Assembly: GCA_948525355.1 (NCBI GenBank)
Contig: CAOSOP010000001.1
Span: forward strand, 732 to 51,769
Reading direction: 5' to 3'
From: an uncultured Bacilli bacterium
Lineage (GTDB): Bacteria > Bacillota_I > Bacilli_A > RFN20 > CAG-288
DNA: 51,038 bases
The position numbers were made by a program, and so were the translations under genes. How positions within the stretch are numbered: the stretch's first letter is position 1; each line of letters starts with the position of its first letter. The notes under the pieces were generated by a model, which had not been told where the DNA came from, made no database searches, and was given only the letters and a program-made list of their open reading frames with translations. Positions 1 to 6,885 of this stretch are shown piece after piece.

Positions 1-1
1 C

Positions 2-295
2 TTTCTATGTTTAATTTGCTTTCCAGAAATTCCTTCATCTGCATATAGATTATACAATTCGTATCCATTATTCTTTGCAAATTCATTAGAATGTCATCTT
101 GATGGAAGTGGTAGATTGCTACTACCTAAGACTTTCTTAGAAAAAGCTCATATTGATAGAGAAATAATTCTTCTAGGTGTTTCTGATCATTTAGAAATTT
201 GGGATTATAAGACTTATTCTCAGCAAAGTGAGGAAGATGAAGATAACTATGAAGCTTTAGCTTCTAAGATGAGTGGAGTTAAGAGTTATGAGTGA
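2..295 (+). CDS. mraZ: MraZ, C-terminal part (5' end outside window)
   Basis: This is the end of MraZ, the SpoVT/AbrB-fold DNA-binding repressor that heads the division and cell-wall (dcw) cluster. The frame is open from the window edge to the TGA at 293-295. The second AbrB-type repeat is clear: LECHLDGSGRLLLPK followed by IILLGVSDHLEIW matches the family pattern (ECELDKQGRILIP, then VVVIGVGNRVEIW). An acidic C-terminal tail follows. Immediately downstream and overlapping is rsmH, the usual partner. The first eight or so codons in this frame are unusually hydrophobic for MraZ, while the +1 frame reads more naturally up to about base 25, so a frameshift near base 25 is possible. The identity of the rest is secure. 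Confidence 0.85.
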   Translation, partial: FLCLICFPEIPSSAYRLYNSYPLFFANSLECHLDGSGRLLLPKTFLEKAHIDREIILLGVSDHLEIWDYKTYSQQSEEDEDNYEALASKMSGVKSYE

Positions 296-1229
296 AGAGT
301 ATAATGAACATGTTCCTGTGATGCTAGAAGAAGTTCTACAATATAGTAATTTAAAAAATAACTCTGTTGTAATTGATATGACTCTTGGAAGATGTGGTCA
401 TTCTAAGGCATTTCTTAATTCTATACCTAGTGGCCATTTATATGGAGTTGATCGTGACAGCAAAGCAATCACGTATGCTGAAGGTGAGTTAAAAAAATAT
501 AAAAATGTTGATATTTTAAAAGCAAAATTCTCTGAGGCACCACTCTTGTTAAATCAAAATTATGGATTAGAAAAAGCCGATTTCATATTTTATGACTTAG
601 GAGTATCTTCACCACAGTTTGATGATCCTAGCAGAGGATTCTCTTATAGGTATGATTCGCCGTTAGATATGAGAATGGATCAAATAGAGAATAGATTGAC
701 TGCGAAAGAAGTTGTAAATAGTTACGAGCCAAGTACACTAGTAAAAGCTATATTTGAATACGCCGATGAAATATATGCAAAACAAATCGTCCGTAATATT
801 GTTAAGCATAGAAAACAGAAACCAATCGAGACAACATTTGAATTAGTCGAAATAATTAAAGAAGCGTTGCCAAAAAGTGTTTTATATAAGGATAAACACC
901 CGGCAAAAAAGACATTCCTCGCTATCAGATATCTTGTTAATCAAGAAAAAGATGAAATATTATTCGGAATTCCTGAAGGAATAAGAATGTTAGATAAAGG
1001 TGGAAGGTTAGAAGTATTGACATTCAATTCTTATGAAGATGGATTAGTGAAAAAAATATTTAAACAATTTACTTCAATTCTTACAAGCAGTAAATATTTG
1101 CCACCAGAGAATAAAAGCATTGATTACAAGTTAGTGACTAAAAAACCTCTTGAACCTTCGCTAGAAGAAATTGAAAGAAATAAGCGTGCCAAGCCCGCAA
1201 AGCTAAGAATTATAGAAAGGATAAAATAA
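288..1229 (+). CDS. rsmH: 16S rRNA (cytosine1402-N4)-methyltransferase RsmH
   Basis: RsmH methylates N4 of C1402 in the 16S rRNA P site using S-adenosylmethionine. The N-terminal HVPVMLEEVL, the SAM loop DMTLGRCGHS, and the DLGVSSPQFDDPSRGFSYR and DSPLDMRMD blocks are family signatures. The length of 313 aa is normal. A GTG at 273 would add five residues, but the ATG at 288 has a GGAG nine bases upstream and gives the typical start just before HVPV. It overlaps the mraZ stop by a few bases, which suggests translational coupling. The following gene starts one base after its stop. In Bacillus the order would continue ftsL-pbpB-murE; here it stops after one short gene. Confidence 0.95.
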   Translation: MSEEYNEHVPVMLEEVLQYSNLKNNSVVIDMTLGRCGHSKAFLNSIPSGHLYGVDRDSKAITYAEGELKKYKNVDILKAKFSEAPLLLNQNYGLEKADFIFYDLGVSSPQFDDPSRGFSYRYDSPLDMRMDQIENRLTAKEVVNSYEPSTLVKAIFEYADEIYAKQIVRNIVKHRKQKPIETTFELVEIIKEALPKSVLYKDKHPAKKTFLAIRYLVNQEKDEILFGIPEGIRMLDKGGRLEVLTFNSYEDGLVKKIFKQFTSILTSSKYLPPENKSIDYKLVTKKPLEPSLEEIERNKRAKPAKLRIIERIK

Positions 1230-1230
1230 A

Positions 1231-1428
1231 ATGAAAGAAAAACTAAGAAAAGTTGGTAAGAGAAAAAACAGAAGAGCATTAAAGATATCAATTTTTGTTT
1301 CTTTTGTTTTTACAGCAGGCCTTTTATCAGTTGTAGTTCCGCATCTCTTAAATAAAGAGAACAATATAAGTAAAGTAGAACTTAATAAAGATAAAAAACA
1401 AGCTCAGTTTGTTCTTATTAACGAATAA
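1231..1428 (+). CDS. Short single-pass membrane protein in the FtsL position
   Basis: A 65-residue protein with a strongly basic cytoplasmic N-terminus (residues 1-17), one transmembrane segment (about 18-40) and a short charged, lysine-rich exterior tail. Position directly after rsmH and this topology are those of FtsL, the bitopic divisome protein. Normal FtsL has a leucine-zipper coiled coil of 50 residues or more after the membrane helix; here only about 25 residues remain and no heptad pattern is obvious. It may be a reduced FtsL or an unrelated small membrane protein in the same slot. No sequence motif proves the assignment. The operon ends here at a bidirectional terminator shared with thrS. 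Confidence 0.55.
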   Translation: MKEKLRKVGKRKNRRALKISIFVSFVFTAGLLSVVVPHLLNKENNISKVELNKDKKQAQFVLINE

Positions 1429-1508
1429 ATATTATTTCTTAACAAATAAATTAATCAAGCATTCGTTTTAAAACTTGATAATTTATTGACAAACAACTAA
1501 TAGATAAT

Positions 1509-1540
1509 AAAAATGAAGGCATATGCCTTCATTTTTATTA
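1509..1540. terminator. Bidirectional intrinsic terminator (rsmH operon / thrS)
   Basis: Near-perfect palindrome, AAATGAAGGCAT then ATGCCTTCATTT, flanked by A and T runs, between convergent rsmH-operon and thrS. It can terminate transcription from both sides. Confidence 0.85.
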
Positions 1541-1549
1541 TCATTATAA

Positions 1550-3460
1550 CTAATCGCGATAAGTCTTTTTATTCTTTATATCTTCAGTAATTTTACTAAC
1601 GAATTCGTCTATACTTATGGTATTAGTTTTTTGTTGTCCAAATAGACGATAACTGATTAAGTTTTCATTCATCTCATTATCACCTAGTATAAGTGTATAA
1701 GGAACTTTCATCGTTTGTGAGTTTCTAATTTTATAGTTTAGTTTTTCATTTTCGCTATCAACTTTAACTCTTATATTATTATCTTTAAGAGTTTTGGCTA
1801 TCTTATTTGCATATTCTATATGACTGACGCTATTAATAGGAATTATTCTAACTTGCTCAGGTGCAAGCCAAGTTGGGAATGCACCTTTAAAATGTTCGGT
1901 GATAATTCCGATAAAGCGCTCAATAGAGCCGAGAATAGCACGATGGAGCATAACTGGTCTTTTCTTTGTGCCATCGGCATCAATATAGCTGATATCAAAT
2001 CTTTCAGGTAAATTCATATCAAGTTGTATAGTACCGCACTGCCATATTCTATTCATGCTATCTTTTAATTTGAAATCAAGTTTAGGTCCATAGAATGCTC
2101 CATCACCTTCATTAATTTTATATTCGACACCAACTTCTTCAAGACATTCTTTAAGAATCTGTTCTGATTTATTCCAGACCTCTATTGAACCGATATATTT
2201 GTTTTCTGGTCGTGTTGATAAAACAATGGAGTATTTTAGGTCAAACACTTTATAGATTTCATCATAGAGCGCAAGAAGTGACTTAATCTCGCTCTTTAAT
2301 TGGTCAAGTGTTGCAAAGATATGAGCATCATCTTGAGTAAATGATCTAACTCTAAATAAACCTGCTAGAGCACCGCTAGCTTCGTGACGGTGAACATGTC
2401 CCATTTCACCTAAACGCAAAGGTAAATCTCTATAAGAATGAATACTAGAATTATAAACGATCAATCCACCTGGACAACTCATTGGCTTAATAGCATAGTC
2501 CTTATCATCGATAACTGTTGTATACATATTTTCTTTATAATTCTTCCAGTGACCGCTTGTTTCCCATAATTCTCTAGAAAGAATGATAGGAGTATTAATG
2601 AAAAGATATCCATTATCTTCATGTATCTTGTACCAATAGTTTTCAAGTTCACGTCTTAAAATCATTCCATTAGGAAGGAAGAAGGGAAATCCTGGACCAT
2701 AATCACTTAACATGAATAGTCCCATCTGCTTTCCGATACGACGATGGTCAGAAAGTTTTCTTTGCTCTAAAATGTCCAAATGTTTCTTTAAGTCATCGGC
2801 AGTAAAGAAACAAGTTCCATATATTCTTGTAAGTTGAACATTTTTTTGATCACCTTTATAGTATGCACCAGCTAAGGAAAGAATTTTAAAGTTCTTTAAC
2901 AGACCAGTATGCTTAACATGAGGTCCACGACATAAATCGGAGAAGTCACCTTGTGTATATATAGAAATAGGGCCTTCAACTTCATCAATATGTTCAAGCT
3001 TAAACTTTTGATTTTTAAAAATCTTCTTTGCCTCGCTCTTACTAACCTCTGTTCTTACGATAGAATAAGCCATATTAGCTAATTCGCGCATCTTTTTTTC
3101 AATAAGTAGAAAATCATTTTCAGATATGGGTGTATCAAATAATATATCGTAGAAAAAACCTTCTTCTATAGATGGACCAAAGGCTAATTGTGCATTAGGA
3201 TAAAGTGATAAAACAGCCTGTGCAAGAAGATGAGCTGCGGAATGATTGATAATGTCCATAGCTTCTTTATCATTTTTTGTAATAAATGCAATCTTTCTAT
3301 TATCGCCATCGATACTTTGTGATAAATCAAGTATATCACCATCTACACTTACTGCTATTGCTTCTTTTAGCAGAGAAGTTGATATTTTTGATGCAATTTG
3401 TGCTCCAGTTGAGCCATTTTCAACATCCAATTCTTTTCCGTCTTTTAAAATTACTTTCAT
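1550..3460 (-). CDS. thrS: Threonyl-tRNA synthetase
   Basis: Class II aminoacyl-tRNA synthetase that charges tRNA-Thr and hydrolyses mis-charged Ser-tRNA-Thr. Domains in order: N-terminal TGS domain (about 1-62), editing domain with HSAAHLLAQAV (HxxxH, about 73-83), catalytic domain with the motif 2 and zinc-site region (KPMSCPGG, FRVRSFTQDDAHIF) and motif 3 (PVMLHRAILGSIERFIG), then the anticodon-binding domain from about 535. The 636 aa length is typical. The ATG at 3460 follows AAGGAGG with good spacing. It is a single-gene unit controlled by the T-box leader just upstream, so expression should rise when uncharged tRNA-Thr accumulates. Confidence 0.98.
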   Translation of the reverse strand: MKVILKDGKELDVENGSTGAQIASKISTSLLKEAIAVSVDGDILDLSQSIDGDNRKIAFITKNDKEAMDIINHSAAHLLAQAVLSLYPNAQLAFGPSIEEGFFYDILFDTPISENDFLLIEKKMRELANMAYSIVRTEVSKSEAKKIFKNQKFKLEHIDEVEGPISIYTQGDFSDLCRGPHVKHTGLLKNFKILSLAGAYYKGDQKNVQLTRIYGTCFFTADDLKKHLDILEQRKLSDHRRIGKQMGLFMLSDYGPGFPFFLPNGMILRRELENYWYKIHEDNGYLFINTPIILSRELWETSGHWKNYKENMYTTVIDDKDYAIKPMSCPGGLIVYNSSIHSYRDLPLRLGEMGHVHRHEASGALAGLFRVRSFTQDDAHIFATLDQLKSEIKSLLALYDEIYKVFDLKYSIVLSTRPENKYIGSIEVWNKSEQILKECLEEVGVEYKINEGDGAFYGPKLDFKLKDSMNRIWQCGTIQLDMNLPERFDISYIDADGTKKRPVMLHRAILGSIERFIGIITEHFKGAFPTWLAPEQVRIIPINSVSHIEYANKIAKTLKDNNIRVKVDSENEKLNYKIRNSQTMKVPYTLILGDNEMNENLISYRLFGQQKTNTISIDEFVSKITEDIKNKKTYRD

Positions 3461-3480
3461 AAAATCCTCCTTTTAGTAAT

Positions 3481-3680
3481 AAAAAAGGTGGACTACAGGG
3501 CGAAAACCGCGGTACCACCTGAATTTAATACTCAATTATTTACATTACGTCGTAAACACGCCTTATTACTAAGGGAGCTCAGAAGTGGTAACAGTTTTTG
3601 TGGTTGCTTTCACCTATTCAACCTCTCTGTTAATTAAAAACTATCATGTCTTCATCATAGCTCGTGCTAGGCACATAAAT
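3481..3680 (-). promoter_or_regulatory. T-box leader, threonine-specific
   Basis: On the minus strand the leader carries the T-box sequence AGGTGGTACCGCG (3508-3520), which is also the 5' arm of a terminator GGTGG...CCACC (3487-3519) followed by a U run (3481-3486). Upstream is a Stem I-like region with AGAGAG and GGTTG...CAACC, then GTTACCACTTCTG, where ACC (3587-3589) is the likely specifier codon for Thr and is followed by a purine, as in the family. This matches the downstream gene. Binding of uncharged tRNA-Thr would favour the antiterminator. Stem I was read by eye, so its limits are approximate. Confidence 0.9.
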
Positions 3681-3708
3681 ATTTTAGCACGCTTTACTTA
3701 TAATACAA
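3681..3708 (-). promoter_or_regulatory. thrS promoter
   Basis: The -35 is TTGTAT (3703-3708), the spacer 16 bp and the -10 TAAAAT (3681-3686), with a TGC extension before the -10. It is placed to start transcription just before the T-box. Confidence 0.6.
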
Positions 3709-3721
3709 GAAGTATTTTTTT

Positions 3722-3791
3722 ATAAAAAAATGAGCAAGGGTCGCAACCCATGCTCTGACTCTGGGCTTCGAAAGTTTCCAAAGTGCTACTG
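3722..3791 (-). ncRNA. Candidate small RNA (or structured 3' UTR) ending in a strong terminator
   Basis: A stretch of about 67 nt with its own promoter-like sequence (separate entry). It contains a first hairpin, CTTTG...CGAAG closed by GGC/GCC, and then a strong terminator, GAGCATGGGT-TGCG-ACCCTTGCTC (3732-3755), with a U run. No ORF of meaningful size is present. It lies after the last immunity-like gene and before the thrS promoter, so the hairpin must also terminate the toxin/immunity operon. I could not match it to 6S, 4.5S, tRNA or a riboswitch class I know. It could be a free small RNA or only a 3' end. Confidence 0.4.
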
Positions 3792-3796
3792 CCATT

Positions 3797-3825
3797 AGTT
3801 TAAATAAGCGCCTATAAAAAGTCAA
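3797..3825 (-). promoter_or_regulatory. Promoter of the candidate small RNA
   Basis: TTGACT (3820-3825), 17 bp, TAAACT (3797-3802) on the minus strand. A start about 7 nt downstream falls at the first hairpin of the candidate RNA. The region is AT-rich, so chance is possible. Confidence 0.45.
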
Positions 3826-3891
3826 TTTTTTTAGATTGAATTATATAGATTAGGTTGTTGCTTTTTATTGTTTAAAAGAAGTTAGTAATTC

Positions 3892-4260
3892 TTAACGAGA
3901 GTTTTCAATCCACCATTCCTTATCTTTTATAATTGTCCCTCTGATTTCTGTTATTTCTGTTCCTTCTACATCACAAAGTGGGTAGCGATAAAAATCTAGA
4001 TGTTTGAACTCATCAGAAATTATTCTTTTTGCGTAATCTTCAGTTAGGCAATCATCTATTTCTTCTTTTGTCATTAATGCTAATTCTTCTTCTTTATGTA
4101 AAGTAAGAATTTGTGGTATATCGTATCCATAGCATAAGCAGATGTATTTATTTCTTTTTTCATCATATCCTACAACTCTTAGTGCTTTAATATCAAAGAA
4201 TGGATCAGCATTCTTAATAGGGATACTGTATACGAAATCGTTTATTTTAAATTTTTTCAT
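3892..4260 (-). CDS. Small cytoplasmic protein, copy 1; probable immunity protein
   Basis: A 122-residue soluble protein, no signal or membrane segment, rich in charged and aromatic residues. It is one of three paralogues here (others at 5716-6087 and 6408-6782). The ends are nearly invariant (KKFKINDFVYS; FYRYPLCDVEGTEIT; RGTIIKDKEWWIE), while residues about 15-55 and 88-105 vary. It starts 8 bp after the stop of the secreted toxin-like gene, the usual layout of a toxin and its cognate immunity gene. The family is not one I recognise. The immunity role is inferred from size, order, multiplicity and the variable centre; an accessory or adaptor role is the alternative. Confidence 0.6.
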   Translation of the reverse strand: MKKFKINDFVYSIPIKNADPFFDIKALRVVGYDEKRNKYICLCYGYDIPQILTLHKEEELALMTKEEIDDCLTEDYAKRIISDEFKHLDFYRYPLCDVEGTEITEIRGTIIKDKEWWIENSR

Positions 4261-4268
4261 AGTTATAC

Positions 4269-5591
4269 CTAAAACTTCGGACTTAGTGGATGAATTTCAC
4301 CGATTCCATCATCATTTGGAGTCCAATATAATAGACCGAAGAAACTATGTGTTTTATAGTAAGGGTCATCCGTAATTCTTTTTCCAATTTCATTATAGTT
4401 ATGAAAATGTTTAAAAGCATATTTTGGAAGATCTTTTTTGATAGCACTATTATATAGATGCAAATCTGGCTTATGAGATGTATATCCAGTACCTGCATTG
4501 ATTATAAGTGATCTAGCGTTATTTTGATACCATGTATATGAACTAAAACTTTTTATGTGTGTCTTGTTTTTTATACAAAATTCTTCTGAAACTGGTGTTG
4601 CTACTGCAATGTCTATATAATCTGTTTTACATTGCTTTATTAAATATATATCATCAGTTCTCCTCACTTCGGTTATAAATGCGCATTGTGCCTCATAATC
4701 TGTTGATGCAATTCGCTTAAAGTTAAATGTAATTCCATCAATCACGCTTCTACTTGAAATAACAGATTCTTCACCTTTAGCGACTGCATCACTAAAGAAT
4801 GATGTAATCCATTTGGCAAAGGCACCGAATTGTTCGACGAACCAATCGCGAATATCATTTATTACCGATTTAATCTCATCCCAATGTTGTACAATGATTA
4901 CTGTTATTGCAATTAGTGCTCCAACCGCAAGTGCAACAGCAATTACCCAACCAACAAATGGAATCCAAGAAGATGAAAGTGCAGTTGATAAAGCAGTGAC
5001 GCATCCGTTGAATGCGCTAATAACTGTTTGTGATAAATTAGCACCTAATAAGATTGCTGATAAGCCAGAAGCGACAGCTGCACTTTGGAGTTCAATAGGA
5101 CTTCTATGAGCATATCTAGGTCTAATATTTAAATTGCGATATCTAATTTCATTAAGGGTCGCATATCTATCAAATTCGTAATTCTGTTTTCTTAACTCGA
5201 TGACCTTATTTAATTCATCAGTAGTTAATTCTGCTTCAAAATTAGCTTGATAATCATGCATAACATCTATATACTTTGGTGCAACATAATTTGCGTCAAA
5301 TTCAGGAAGAGTAATTGTTTCTTTATCTATTACATTTAAGCCTGTTATATCAATGTAATCATTAAATTCAGTACTATAGTTTTCTAATGCTTTTTCAAAT
5401 ACTTCATTTGGATCATCAGTTTCAACTATATTTCTACTAGAAGCAGCAATTCTTTTAGTCAGATTTTTGACTTTCAAAGTAATTTGATCATTAATTTCTT
5501 CTAGTTCGTTAGCAACTGCAACAGACTTCATATTTGAAGTAATTAAGAACACACTACATACAAGCGATGAAAGTAAATATTTTAGTTTCAT
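4269..5591 (-). CDS. Secreted toxin-like protein with hydrophobic central region
   Basis: A 440-residue protein. An N-terminal signal peptide (residues 1-28, cleavage probably after AVA) is followed by a charged helical domain (30-165), a long small-residue and hydrophobic stretch (about 168-236) that could insert in membranes, an amphipathic Trp/Phe-rich segment (237-270), and a C-terminal domain with a His/Asp-rich core (SHKPDLHLY at 372-380, KHFHNY at 394-399, THSFFG at 414-419). Such a mobile catalytic-looking C-terminus behind a secreted delivery part resembles secreted or polymorphic toxins, but I do not recognise the family. SD AGGAGG precedes the ATG. The next gene encodes the likely immunity protein. 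A truncated paralogue lies at 6096-6257. Confidence 0.6.
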   Translation of the reverse strand: MKLKYLLSSLVCSVFLITSNMKSVAVANELEEINDQITLKVKNLTKRIAASSRNIVETDDPNEVFEKALENYSTEFNDYIDITGLNVIDKETITLPEFDANYVAPKYIDVMHDYQANFEAELTTDELNKVIELRKQNYEFDRYATLNEIRYRNLNIRPRYAHRSPIELQSAAVASGLSAILLGANLSQTVISAFNGCVTALSTALSSSWIPFVGWVIAVALAVGALIAITVIIVQHWDEIKSVINDIRDWFVEQFGAFAKWITSFFSDAVAKGEESVISSRSVIDGITFNFKRIASTDYEAQCAFITEVRRTDDIYLIKQCKTDYIDIAVATPVSEEFCIKNKTHIKSFSSYTWYQNNARSLIINAGTGYTSHKPDLHLYNSAIKKDLPKYAFKHFHNYNEIGKRITDDPYYKTHSFFGLLYWTPNDDGIGEIHPLSPKF

Positions 5592-5614
5592 TTTATCCTC
5601 CTATTCTTGCTTAT

Positions 5615-5635
5615 ATCTTATCATATCTTAAAGTC
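5615..5635 (-). promoter_or_regulatory. Promoter of the toxin-like gene (conserved copy A)
   Basis: Block GACTTTAAGATATGATAAGA contains an extended -10, TGA-TAAGAT (5615-5623). The same block stands before the decayed copy at 6279-6299, with TGA-TAAAAT, showing that promoter and gene were duplicated together. Confidence 0.5.
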
Positions 5636-5715
5636 ATGTAATAATATATTTTGTAATATGTATTAACCCATATTTCTCATTATTTCTACAAGTTTTGTTT
5701 TATAAGATATTATTT

Positions 5716-6087
5716 TTAACGACTATGTTCAATCCACCATTCCTTATCTTTTATGATTGTTCCTCTAATACGTGTTATTTCTGTTCCTTCTACATCACAA
5801 AGTGGATAGCGATAAAAATCTAGATGTTTGAACTCATCAGAAATAAGGTCTTTTGCATATTCTTCAGATATATATTCATCTATTTCTTCTTTTGTCATTA
5901 ATGCTAGTTCTTCTTCTTTATTTAGAGTTAAAAGATAGGGGATAAAGTATACATCATAATGTAAGCAAATATATTTATTTCTTTTTTCATCATAGCCTAC
6001 AACTCTCAGTGGGTATATTGATGAATTACGTGATGCTTTTCTTGACGGCACACTATATACGAAATCGTTTATTTTAAATTTTTTCAT
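5716..6087 (-). CDS. Small cytoplasmic protein, copy 2; probable immunity protein
   Basis: A 123-residue paralogue of the copies at 3892 and 6408. It shares the N-terminal KKFKINDFVYS and the C-terminal FYRYPLCDVEGTEIT and IIKDKEWWIEHSR, and differs mainly in residues about 15-55 (SRKASRNSSIYPL; YFIPYLLTLNK), the region most likely to contact a specific partner. It begins 8 bp after the stop of the decayed toxin remnant, with the same intergenic bases as between toxin and copy 1. It therefore appears to be the immunity gene of a toxin that has been lost. The ORF is intact, so selection may have kept it. Confidence 0.6.
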   Translation of the reverse strand: MKKFKINDFVYSVPSRKASRNSSIYPLRVVGYDEKRNKYICLHYDVYFIPYLLTLNKEEELALMTKEEIDEYISEEYAKDLISDEFKHLDFYRYPLCDVEGTEITRIRGTIIKDKEWWIEHSR

Positions 6088-6095
6088 AGTTATAC

Positions 6096-6257
6096 CTAAA
6101 ACTTCGGACTTAAAGGATGAATTTCATCAATTCCATTAATAATGTTTTTTCTTGAAATAACGGATATTTCTTCTTTTGTAATTGTAATAGATCTGGCATT
6201 TGAAGTACTAAAAAAATTGCTACGTGTGAGTGATAATAGTAAATACTTTGAATTCAT
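6096..6257 (-). pseudogene. Internally deleted remnant of the secreted toxin (53 codons, still open)
   Basis: A 53-codon open frame with a good SD (AGGAGG, 6262-6267) and ATG at 6255-6257. The protein is a mosaic of three pieces of the 440-residue toxin: the signal-peptide start (NSKYLLLSL versus KLKYLLSSL), a mid piece (EEISVISRKNIINGI versus EESVISSRSVIDGI, toxin residues about 274-287) and the last ten residues (EIHPLSPKF, identical). About 240 and 140 residues between these pieces are missing. Start, frame, stop and spacing to the immunity gene are kept, so the remnant may still serve as a translated leader for copy 2. No catalytic part remains. Confidence 0.85.
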
Positions 6258-6278
6258 TTTTCCTCCTATGAATAATAT

Positions 6279-6299
6279 ATTTTATCATATCTTAAAGTC
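6279..6299 (-). promoter_or_regulatory. Promoter of the decayed toxin copy (conserved copy B)
   Basis: GACTTTAAGATATGATAAAA, with extended -10 TGA-TAAAAT (6279-6287), matches the block in front of the intact toxin at 5615-5635. Confidence 0.5.
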
Positions 6300-6407
6300 T
6301 AATAATAAAGTATTTTTTTATAACTACACAATTTTTGAAAACTAATACGAGAATTATTATTTTATTTTAAGGATATAAGCAGCAAGCATTACAAAATAAG
6401 ATATTTA

Positions 6408-6782
6408 TCAACGGCTATGTTCAATCCACCACTGTTTATCCTTTATAATTGTTCCTCTAATTTCTGTTATTTCTGTTCCTTCAACATCACAAAGTGGATA
6501 GCGATAAAAATCTAGATGGTTAAACTCTTCAGAAATTAGTCTTATGGCGCGTTCTTCAGTTAGGCAATCATCTATCTCTTCTTTAGTCATTAATGCTAAT
6601 TCTTCTTCTTTATGTAAAGTTAAAAAATCTGGTGAAAAATCATATACATCATAATTTAAACAAATATATTTATTTCTTTTTTCATCATATCCTACAACTC
6701 TTAGCGGGTCAATACGCAAAAACAGATCATCATTCTTAATAGGGATACTATATACGAAATCGTTTATTTTAAATTTATTCAT
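6408..6782 (-). CDS. Small cytoplasmic protein, copy 3; probable immunity protein
   Basis: A 124-residue third paralogue. Its start (NKFKINDFVYSIPIKN) is closest to copy 1, and its middle (YDVYDFSPDFLTLHK) is closer in form to copy 2. The C-terminal block is conserved with the other two. No toxin-like sequence precedes it: it has its own extended -10 (TGC-TAAAAT) and an SD (GAGG) before the ATG at 6782. As the first gene of the minus-strand cluster, it may be an orphan immunity gene protecting against toxins of neighbouring cells, or a gene whose toxin was completely deleted. Confidence 0.6.
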   Translation of the reverse strand: MNKFKINDFVYSIPIKNDDLFLRIDPLRVVGYDEKRNKYICLNYDVYDFSPDFLTLHKEEELALMTKEEIDDCLTEERAIRLISEEFNHLDFYRYPLCDVEGTEITEIRGTIIKDKQWWIEHSR

Positions 6783-6831
6783 TGCTTAACCTCTATAAGT
6801 ATATTTTAGCACAATAATAAATTAATGTTAC

Positions 6832-6878
6832 AAAAAAAGATGTCGACATCTGATTTTTTAATCATTCGACATCTTTTA
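6832..6878. terminator. Intrinsic terminator after the glycolytic operon
   Basis: AAAGATGTCGA and TCGACATCTTT flanked by A and T runs form a hairpin between the ROK kinase stop and the immunity-like cluster. The left arm is itself part of the palindrome AGATGTCGACATCT. Confidence 0.8.
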
Positions 6879-6885
6879 TAAATTA

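Noticed and set aside
3722..3793. tRNA or SRP RNA in the small RNA candidate
   Set aside because: TTTCGAAGCCC recalls a T arm, but no cloverleaf or acceptor stem can be formed, and the SRP core GGAAGNAGC is absent.
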